Source: Pseudonocardia parietis
Lineage (GTDB): Bacteria > Actinomycetota > Actinomycetes > Mycobacteriales > Pseudonocardiaceae
Assembly (NCBI RefSeq): GCF_017876315.1
Contig: NZ_JAGINU010000001.1
Coordinates: 2,976,001 to 3,040,000, forward strand
DNA length: 64,000 nt
Direction of reading: 5' to 3'
The first letter of the stretch is position 1. Each line of letters opens with the position of its first letter. Under the pieces are notes generated by a model. That model saw nothing but the letters and a program-made list of their open reading frames with translations, was not told the DNA's origin and did no database searches. Position numbers and translations under genes: made by a program. This document shows, piece after piece, positions 51,442 through 58,719 of the stretch.

Positions 51442-52334
51442 TCGCCCAGGGCCCGGAGGATCCGGGCGATGGTCAGGTCCGGTTCCTCGGTCACGTCGTG
51501 CCAGGTGAACCGCAGCAGGGTCCAGCCGGCGGCGACCAGGTCGTTGCCCTTGGTCCGATCGGCGGCGAAGCGGGCCGGGTCGACGTGCCAGGCCCAGCCG
51601 TCGAGCTCGATCGCGACCCGCTCGGCCGGGAACGCAATGTCGATCTCGCGTCCGCCGCCGAGAGGGAGCCCGCGGACGAAGCCGGTCAGGCCCGCCGCAC
51701 GCAGCAGCCGGAGCAGCCGCCGCTCCAGTGCCGAGTCGGCCCGGTCCAGGGCGGCGACCAGCAGCGTGTGCGCGGCGGCCATCCCGTGCGCGCCGGCGTT
51801 GCGGCAGTAGGCGGCGTGCAGCCGTCGTGGTGTCGTCCACCGGCGCTGCAGGGCGCGATCGAGGAAGGCGGCGCCGTCCGGGATCGTCGCGCACGTCTCC
51901 AGGACGGTCAGCGCGTGGGCGGTGACCAGCACGCCGCGGTGCCACATCCGGTCCTCCACGGGGATCATTCGGCGCCGCAAGCGGATCCCCGACGGTGCGC
52001 GGCGCCGGACCGAGTTCGCCACGGTGATCTCGACGAGGTCGGGCACCGGTGCGGGCATTCCCAGCCAGGACGCGGCAGCGGGCCCGCTGACCAGCCCGTC
52101 CTCGCCCACCCACAACCACGCCGCGCGGATCGTGGTGTCACCGCCGGGCGCGTGCGTCGTGTCGTGCAGGACGCCGGGGTGGACGTCCTCCCACTCACCG
52201 CGGGCGACGCGGCGCCGGATCATGGAGGGGGACAGCCCGCTGTGCAGCGCCTGCTCCCGGGAGACGACACCGTCCTGCGCGCGAAGGAGATTCCGGATCA
52301 GCACCGCGCCAGGGTCGTCTGCCGGACCCGCCAC
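51438..52334 (-). CDS. AbiEi-like winged helix plus DUF559 nuclease-like domain protein
   Basis: Protein of 298 residues. The N-terminal part resembles the winged helix of AbiEi-type antitoxins (RAQDGVVSREQALHSGLSPS, then EWEDVHPGVLHDT). The C-terminal DUF559 part has the Vsr/restriction-endonuclease-like core: REIDIAFPAERVAIELDGW, HVDPARFAADRTKGNDLVAAG and WTLLRFTWHDV, keeping the E-D...E-D and R-K-N-L positions expected of that fold. Such proteins are numerous in actinobacteria and their role is unknown; neither toxin nor methylase is adjacent. Its stop codon lies in palindrome D and its start 42 bases from palindrome E, so it is bracketed by the repeat family. Start GTG 52334. Confidence 0.75.
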   Translation of the reverse strand: MAGPADDPGAVLIRNLLRAQDGVVSREQALHSGLSPSMIRRRVARGEWEDVHPGVLHDTTHAPGGDTTIRAAWLWVGEDGLVSGPAAASWLGMPAPVPDLVEITVANSVRRRAPSGIRLRRRMIPVEDRMWHRGVLVTAHALTVLETCATIPDGAAFLDRALQRRWTTPRRLHAAYCRNAGAHGMAAAHTLLVAALDRADSALERRLLRLLRAAGLTGFVRGLPLGGGREIDIAFPAERVAIELDGWAWHVDPARFAADRTKGNDLVAAGWTLLRFTWHDVTEEPDLTIARILRALGE

Positions 52335-52375
52335 CGAGGCCGGTCGGCCCAGCCGGTTCGCTCGGGCGAACGCGA

Positions 52376-52440
52376 GTGATCACGCGTTGGGGAGTGCAGC
52401 GCACGCGACGCGTCGGCTGCACTCCACAACGCGTGATCAG
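52376..52440. repeat. 65-bp palindromic repeat, copy E
   Basis: Starts GTGATCACGC, ends GCGTGATCAG. The most divergent copy, but the C-G pair at positions 9 and 57 of copy A is G-C here, a compensatory change that keeps the stem. Its right end overlaps the cobS stop codon (TCA 52437-52439). Confidence 0.8.
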
Positions 52441-53327
52441 CCGGTGAGGGCGGCGGCCAGGACGACGAGGACCGCGGTGCTGCTCAGCTCGGCGGCCGCG
52501 CCCAGCACGTCCCCGCTCATCCCGCCGAACCGGCGCCGGGTGTGCCGGGCCACGCCCACGACCAGCAGCGCGGCCAGCAGCACGGCGCCGGCGACGGCCA
52601 GGGCGAGCCCCACACCGGCGAGCGGGTCCGTCAACGAGAAGCCCGGTGATGCGGGCAGGTGGTCGGCGTAGCGGCGGGGCATCCCGGCGACGGACCCCAC
52701 CGCCGCCACCAGCGCCGTCGCCCCCGCTCCGGCCAGCCCGATCCACCACAGCGGCGCCACCCAGGCCGGTTGCGAGCCCGCGACCGTGGCGCCCAGCCCG
52801 CCGGGCCGTGCCGCGGGTGTCCCACGGCGGGCGACCCAGCAGAACCCGGCCCGCCCCGTCGCCGCGGCGAGCGCGCACGCCGCGAGCACCGCGGCCGGGG
52901 GAGCGGCGGCGAGCTGGGCCAGCGCCGTGGCGCGTCCGCCCAGCACGACCAGCAGCGTGACGACGGCGAATGGCCCCGCACCGCCGTCCGCCATGACCCG
53001 CAGGGCGCGTTCCGGCGGGCCGTAGCTGCCGAGCCCGTCGGCGGTGTCGGCGAGCCCGTCGACGTGCATGCCGCGGGTCGCGAGCGCACCGGCGCCCACC
53101 ACGAGCAGCCCCGCGACCAGCGGGGACACCCCGAGCAGGGTGAGTCCGAGCAGCAGCCCGCCCCCGGCCGCGCCGAGCCCGAGCCCGACGAGCGGTGCCC
53201 ACCGCAGCGCCGCGGCCGGCACGCCGTCCGGCAGCCCGCCGTCGGGGAGGGTGCGGACGCGGACCGGCAGCACGGTCAGCCAGCTCGCGGCCAGCGCGAG
53301 CCCGGCGAACGGACCGGGCCGGGTCAC
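52437..53327 (-). CDS. cobS: Adenosylcobinamide-GDP ribazoletransferase
   Basis: Membrane enzyme of 296 residues that joins adenosylcobinamide-GDP and alpha-ribazole, the closing step of cobalamin synthesis. Several hydrophobic helices and the family motif GMHVDGLADTADGLGSYG with Asp pairs. The GTG start overlaps the stop of the cobU-cobT fusion by four bases (GTGA). Its product is the cofactor needed by the diol dehydratase encoded at 24080-29156. Confidence 0.93.
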   Translation of the reverse strand: MTRPGPFAGLALAASWLTVLPVRVRTLPDGGLPDGVPAAALRWAPLVGLGLGAAGGGLLLGLTLLGVSPLVAGLLVVGAGALATRGMHVDGLADTADGLGSYGPPERALRVMADGGAGPFAVVTLLVVLGGRATALAQLAAAPPAAVLAACALAAATGRAGFCWVARRGTPAARPGGLGATVAGSQPAWVAPLWWIGLAGAGATALVAAVGSVAGMPRRYADHLPASPGFSLTDPLAGVGLALAVAGAVLLAALLVVGVARHTRRRFGGMSGDVLGAAAELSSTAVLVVLAAALTG

Positions 53328-55135
53328 CGTCCGGCGCCGGCCGCCGCCGTCACGCCGCCGGGCACGACCCCGGTGCCCTCCGCGGTTCCGGTCTCGGCCA
53401 GCAGCCGGGCGGCGGACACGAGCAGCGGCAGGACCGAGACACCCGCGGTGCCGTCCTCGGTGCGGACGGCCAGGTCCAGCAGCGGGGTGAGGGACAGGTG
53501 CTCGAGCACCAGCCCGGCAGCGGGCTCGGTGGACGGCTGTGCGGCCAGCCACCACTCCTTCGCGCCCGGCGCCAGCTCCTCGGCCAGCAACGCCGCGGCA
53601 CCGACGGCGACGCCGTCCAGCACCGCGGGCACCTTGCGCTCCGCGGCCCGGGCGAGGAACCCGGCCAGGACGACGAGGTCGGTGCCACCGACGGTGCGCA
53701 GCAGCGCGAGCGGGTCGCGCACGTGCGGCCGGGCCCGGCGCAGCGCGTCCCGGATCGCGACCGCCTTGCGCATCCAGGCCCGGTCGTCGATCCCGGACGC
53801 GCGCCCGACGACGGCGACCGGCTCGGCCCCGGTCAGCGCGGCGATCAGGGTGGCGGCCGGGGTCGTCACACCGACCGCGAGAGACGCCGGGACCAGCACG
53901 TCGGCGCCGGCGGCGATCTCCTCGTCGGCCAGCAGGCGCCCGGTCCGCCAGGCGGCCTCGGCACCCTCCGGGGTCAGCGCGTCCTCGCGGTCGATCCGGC
54001 CCGTCCCGCGGGCCACGACGTAGCCGGACTCCACACCGTCGGCGCCGTCGGTCAGTCCGACGTCGACGGTGCGCACCGCGGCGCCCGCCGCCCGCGCGGC
54101 GACGGTGACCGGCAGCCGTCCGGCAGCGGCGGCGGTGGCCCGCACCGCGGAGATCTCCGGCGGATAGGCGGAGACGCCTGCCGCGGCGATCCCGTGGTCG
54201 GCGGCGAGGAGCAGCACGCGGGCGTCCAGCGGCGGTCGTGGTGGGCACTGGGCCTGGCAGGACGCCAGCCACACCCCGAGCTCGCCCAGCCGGCCGAGGC
54301 CGCCGGTCGGCATCGCGAGCCCGTCGACGAGCGCGACCGCCTCCCGCCGGCTCCGCAGGTCGGGGCGGCCGACCGCGGTCGGGACGATCGGTCCGGCGGT
54401 GTCGTCGGTGTGCGAGCCGGTGGCCGTGGCGGGGACGGGCGCCTCGGTGGAGGTGGGGGAGACCGCGCCCGGGACGCCGGCCGGGGTGCCGTGGACGTCG
54501 CCGCCGGAGCTCGCGGCATTCGACTCCGCTGCGTCCGCCGCCGGAAGGCCCGCCACCGGAAGGCCCGCGGCCGACGTGGCGCCGACCGGGTCCGCGGACG
54601 GCAGCCGCAACGCCCGGCCCGCCACGACAAGCACGGTCTCCGGGCACACCGCGGCCAGCGCGGCGTTCAGCTCACCGAGCCGGTCGCGGAACAGCCGTCC
54701 GGAGCGCGACTCGGGCACCACGCCGAGCCCGGTCTCCGCCGACACCAGCACGACGGGGCCCGGGGCCGCGGCGACGGCCTCGACCAGACCGGCCACGGCG
54801 TCGTCCACCTCGGGCAGGTCGCCGGTCCGCTCCCACGCGCCGGCGTCGTCCAGCACCCCGGTCAGCCAGGTCGCGAGATCGTCGACCAGCACCGGGCCAC
54901 CGGACGCGAGCGCCGCGGCCAGGGCCGGGCCGGAGCCGATCTCCTCGGTCGTCCACGACGACGGGCGCCGGGCGGTGTGCGCGGCGATCCGGGCGTCCCA
55001 CTCGGTGTCACCGCTGATCCGCCGGGCGGTCGCCAGGTAGCGGACCGCCGTGGCCTCGCCGAACAGCCGCTCGGCGTACCGGGACTTGCCGGACCGGGTG
55101 CCACCGATGACGAGCGTTGCGTTCACGCCGCACAT
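53324..55135 (-). CDS. cobUT: CobU-CobT fusion protein
   Basis: Bifunctional protein of about 603 residues. N-terminal CobU domain (1 to about 185): P-loop LVIGGTRSGKSRYAERL, RIAAHTARRPSSW, VLVDDLATWLTG; it phosphorylates adenosylcobinamide and adds GMP. A 65-residue Ala/Pro/Thr-rich linker leads to CobT (about 255-603), which makes alpha-ribazole phosphate from dimethylbenzimidazole: AADHGIAAAGVSAYPP, PAATLIAALTGAEP and the catalytic Glu in RTEDGTAG. Possible starts are ATG 55135 and GTG 55126 (the latter seven bases after CACGAT); both precede NATLVIGG. Together with cobS this operon covers nucleotide-loop assembly. Confidence 0.9.
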   Translation of the reverse strand: MCGVNATLVIGGTRSGKSRYAERLFGEATAVRYLATARRISGDTEWDARIAAHTARRPSSWTTEEIGSGPALAAALASGGPVLVDDLATWLTGVLDDAGAWERTGDLPEVDDAVAGLVEAVAAAPGPVVLVSAETGLGVVPESRSGRLFRDRLGELNAALAAVCPETVLVVAGRALRLPSADPVGATSAAGLPVAGLPAADAAESNAASSGGDVHGTPAGVPGAVSPTSTEAPVPATATGSHTDDTAGPIVPTAVGRPDLRSRREAVALVDGLAMPTGGLGRLGELGVWLASCQAQCPPRPPLDARVLLLAADHGIAAAGVSAYPPEISAVRATAAAAGRLPVTVAARAAGAAVRTVDVGLTDGADGVESGYVVARGTGRIDREDALTPEGAEAAWRTGRLLADEEIAAGADVLVPASLAVGVTTPAATLIAALTGAEPVAVVGRASGIDDRAWMRKAVAIRDALRRARPHVRDPLALLRTVGGTDLVVLAGFLARAAERKVPAVLDGVAVGAAALLAEELAPGAKEWWLAAQPSTEPAAGLVLEHLSLTPLLDLAVRTEDGTAGVSVLPLLVSAARLLAETGTAEGTGVVPGGVTAAAGAGR

Positions 55136-55198
55136 CGTGGCGCACGCGCTCCGGCGCTCCGGAGGCACCCGGCGCGGGCGGGCCGGTCCGGACACACG

Positions 55199-55228
55199 TC
55201 CGCCCGGGCCGCTGCGGACCCGGGCGGA
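55199..55228. terminator. Hairpin between DUF3043 and cobUT genes
   Basis: Perfect 10-bp stem TCCGCCCGGG with CCCGGGCGGA and a ten-base loop, five bases beyond the stop of the DUF3043 gene on the minus strand. Confidence 0.6.
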
Positions 55229-55233
55229 GTGGT

Positions 55234-55902
55234 TCAGACGGTGGCGCCGCGCTTCACCCGGGGCTTGGGCACCCGCATCCGTCGCGGCTGGGTGGCCCGG
55301 GAGAACGCGTACCAGCCCGTCGGCAGGCCCTTGATCTGCTCGTCCGGGAACTTGGCGCGGGCCTTGCGCAGCACCTGGACGCCGAGCAGCGTGCCCTCGA
55401 CGACCATCACGGCCAGCATGAGGAACGTGAACAGCGTGACGTACTGCTGGATCATCGGGTTCTGGACCAGCGCCGCGACCAGCACCAGCGCGGCCAGCGG
55501 CAGGAACAGCCCGATGACGTGCGGCCGCGAGTCGACGATGTCGCGGACGTGGGCGCGCACCTTGCCGCGGTCGCGGGGCAGCAGCACCCGGTCGTCGCCG
55601 GCGTCCATCCGGCGGCGGCGATCGAGCGACTTCGCCCGGCGATCCTCCTTGGAGGGCCGGTTGGCCTTGGCCAGCTTCGATGCCTCGCGCTGGGTGCGCG
55701 GCGGGGGCGGCGCGGGACCACGGCGCTTGCCCTCGGCGTCACGGCGCTTCGGCGTCGCCCGGCCCTTGCCGGGGGTGGTGTGGGCGCGCGGACGACCGTC
55801 CGTGCCCTCGTCCTCCGTACTCGTCGCGTCCGTGGCCGCCGAGGAATCGACCGTTGTCTGCCCAGCCTGATCGGGACTCTCGGAACGGCGCAGGAACCTC
55901 AC
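55234..55902 (-). CDS. DUF3043 membrane protein
   Basis: Protein of 222 residues: a long charged, Pro-rich N-terminal half (RTQREASKLAKANRPSKEDR), two membrane helices (VIGLFLPLAALVLVAALVQ; YVTLFTFLMLAVMVVEGTLL) and a basic C-terminus (GWYAFSRATQPRRMRVP). It is the actinobacterial DUF3043 family, function unknown, and keeps its place beside cobU/cobS genes in mycobacteria. GTG starts at 55911 and 55902 are possible; TATTGT lies seven bases before 55902, which I prefer. Confidence 0.83.
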   Translation of the reverse strand: MRFLRRSESPDQAGQTTVDSSAATDATSTEDEGTDGRPRAHTTPGKGRATPKRRDAEGKRRGPAPPPPRTQREASKLAKANRPSKEDRRAKSLDRRRRMDAGDDRVLLPRDRGKVRAHVRDIVDSRPHVIGLFLPLAALVLVAALVQNPMIQQYVTLFTFLMLAVMVVEGTLLGVQVLRKARAKFPDEQIKGLPTGWYAFSRATQPRRMRVPKPRVKRGATV

Positions 55903-55939
55903 ACCTCTCACAATACGGGCCGGGGCTAGCCTGCTCCGC
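55903..55939. promoter_or_regulatory. Divergent leaderless promoter pair
   Basis: TATTGT on the minus strand (55915-55910) is seven bases from the DUF3043 GTG, and TAGCCT on the plus strand (55927-55932) is seven bases from the glycerate kinase ATG. The 37-base spacer leaves no room for a leader on either side. Confidence 0.5.
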
Positions 55940-57067
55940 ATGCGGATCGTGGTCGCCCCTGACTCCTTCGGCGGAACGCTCAGTGCAGGCGAGGCCGCGA
56001 CGGCGATCGCCGAGGGCTGGCGGCGCGCCGCACCCGGCGACGACGTCCGGATCGTGCCGCTCGCCGACGGTGGCACCGGGTTCGCGGAGGTCCTGCACAC
56101 CGCGCTCGGCGGGACGGTGCACACGCTCGAGGTGACCGGCCCGCTCGGCGACCCGGTGACCGGCTCGTGGCTGCAGGTCGGCGACACCGGTTACCTGGAG
56201 TGCGCGTCGGCCTGCGGGCTGCACCACGTGGCGCGGGAGGACCGGGTCCCCGGGGTGGCGCGGACCGCGACCACGTACGGCGTCGGCGAGCTGATGGCCC
56301 ACGCCCGGTCCGCCGGGGTGCGCCGGCTCGTCGTCGGGCTCGGCGGTTCCGCCACCACCGACGGCGGCGCCGGGATGCTCGCCGCCCTGGGCGCGACGCC
56401 GGTCGACGTCGACGGCCTCCCGCTGCCGCCCGGCGGCGCGGCACTCGCGCTCTGCGACCGGTTCGACGGCGCACCGGCGCTGGCCGGGATCGAGCTCGTG
56501 GCGGCGTCCGACGTCGACAACCCGCTGCTCGGCCGGCACGGGGCCGCGGCGGTGTTCGGGCCGCAGAAGGGCGCCGACGACGCGACCGTGACCGAGCTGG
56601 ACGCCGCGCTGGCCGTGTTCGCCGGGGTGCTGGAGCCGCTCGCCGGCCGGGACGTCCGGGACGACGCCGCGGCAGGTGCCGCCGGTGGTCTCGGCGCCGC
56701 ACTGCTCGCTCTCGGCGCCCGGGTCGAGTCCGGCGCCGGGCTGGTCCGCGAGCTCGTCGGGCTGGATGCCGAGCTGGACGCCGCGGCCGCGGACGGCGGC
56801 CTCGCGGTGACCGGGGAGGGCAGCTTCGACTGGCAGTCGCTGCGCGGGAAGCTGATCACGGCGGTCGCCCGGGGCGCGGCCGAGCGCGGGATCCCGTGCG
56901 TGGTGCTGGCCGGACAGGTCGACGTGGGGCGCCGGGAGGCCGCCGCGGCGGGCGTCGACTCCGCGCACGGTGTCGCCGACGAGTTCGGCCTGGAGGCCTC
57001 GATGGCCGATCCCGCGGGAACCCTTGCGGACCTGGCCGCCCACGTCGCGCCGCGCTGGAGCAGATGA
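55940..57067 (+). CDS. Glycerate kinase
   Basis: Glycerate kinase of the GarK/GlxK family, 375 residues, making 2- or 3-phosphoglycerate from glycerate and ATP. Blocks: RIVVAPDSFGGTLSAGEAA, PLADGGTGFAEVL, VVGLGGSATTDGGAGML, ASDVDNPLLGRHGAAAVFGPQKGA and VTGEGSFDWQSLRGK. ATG 55940 is supported by the -10 hexamer seven bases upstream. Single gene, followed by the Fe-S carrier gene after 153 bases. Confidence 0.93.
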   Translation: MRIVVAPDSFGGTLSAGEAATAIAEGWRRAAPGDDVRIVPLADGGTGFAEVLHTALGGTVHTLEVTGPLGDPVTGSWLQVGDTGYLECASACGLHHVAREDRVPGVARTATTYGVGELMAHARSAGVRRLVVGLGGSATTDGGAGMLAALGATPVDVDGLPLPPGGAALALCDRFDGAPALAGIELVAASDVDNPLLGRHGAAAVFGPQKGADDATVTELDAALAVFAGVLEPLAGRDVRDDAAAGAAGGLGAALLALGARVESGAGLVRELVGLDAELDAAAADGGLAVTGEGSFDWQSLRGKLITAVARGAAERGIPCVVLAGQVDVGRREAAAAGVDSAHGVADEFGLEASMADPAGTLADLAAHVAPRWSR

Positions 57068-57220
57068 GCCGCGCGGGTCCATGTGGCGAAGCCGACCGGT
57101 GACACGAGCCACGCCTCCGCTCGCCGACCGGGGCTCGCCGCGGCAACGGGCGTCGTAGTATGGACAAGGAGTACGACGCCGCCGGGAATGAGGCGGTCCA
57201 CGCACGTTGTTGGGAGAGTC

Positions 57221-57583
57221 ATGACCGTCGAGAACGCCACCGGCACCACGACCGAGACCCATGGCGTGGAACTCACCGAGACCGCGGCCGTCAAGGCACG
57301 AACCCTGCTGGAGCAGGAGGGCCGTGACGACATGCACCTTCGCATCGCCGTGCAGCCCGGTGGCTGCGCAGGCCTGCGCTACCAGCTGTTCTTCGACGAC
57401 CGCTCGCTGGACGGTGACCTGTTCCGCGAGTACCACGGCCTGAAGGTCGGCGTGGACAGGATGAGCGCCCCGTACCTGCAGGGCGCCAGCATCGACTTCG
57501 TCGACACCATCGAGAAGCAGGGCTTCACGATCGACAACCCGAACGCGGGCGGCTCCTGCGCGTGTGGGGACAGCTTCGGCTGA
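57221..57583 (+). CDS. HesB/IscA/ErpA-type iron-sulfur carrier
   Basis: A-type Fe-S cluster carrier of 120 residues with the three conserved cysteines: VQPGGCAGLRYQL and the C-terminal GGSCACGDSFG (C-x-C). It would pass clusters to client enzymes such as LipA. The actinobacterial version has an N-terminal extension of about ten residues before HGVELTETAA. GGGAGAG precedes the ATG; a TAGTAT box at 57156-57161 could be its promoter. A strong terminator follows. Confidence 0.93.
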   Translation: MTVENATGTTTETHGVELTETAAVKARTLLEQEGRDDMHLRIAVQPGGCAGLRYQLFFDDRSLDGDLFREYHGLKVGVDRMSAPYLQGASIDFVDTIEKQGFTIDNPNAGGSCACGDSFG

Positions 57584-57605
57584 TCCCTCCCACGGGTCTC
57601 GCCGA

Positions 57606-57643
57606 GGGCCCCGTCGTGATCATGCGTGATCATGACGGGGCCC
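57606..57643. terminator. Strong hairpin after Fe-S carrier gene
   Basis: 17-bp stem with one mismatch and a four-base loop, 22 bases after the stop. It contains TGATCA in each arm but is otherwise unrelated to the 65-bp repeat. Confidence 0.7.
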
Positions 57644-57653
57644 TTCTGCGTGA

Positions 57654-58646
<993 letters not shown>

Positions 58647-58664
58647 TCCGCCCTCCGCGACGAC

Positions 58665-58703
58665 GAACGGCCGGTACCCGAGCACATCGGGTACCGGCCG
58701 TTC
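58665..58703. terminator. Perfect bidirectional hairpin
   Basis: 17-bp perfect stem and five-base loop between the convergent PfkB kinase and asnB genes. Confidence 0.75.
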
Positions 58704-58719
58704 GGCCGTGTCGGGAGGT

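Noticed and set aside
55136-55233. Cobalamin riboswitch upstream of the cobU-cobT-cobS operon
   Set aside because: I looked for the B12-box and the multi-stem core; the 98-base space holds only the terminator hairpin of the neighbouring gene. No such element was seen before the diol dehydratase operon either.
57606-57643. Hairpin with two TGATCA motifs considered as a sixth copy of the 65-bp repeat
   Set aside because: It is 38 bases long, its arms (GGGCCCCGTC) are unrelated, and it works as an ordinary terminator.
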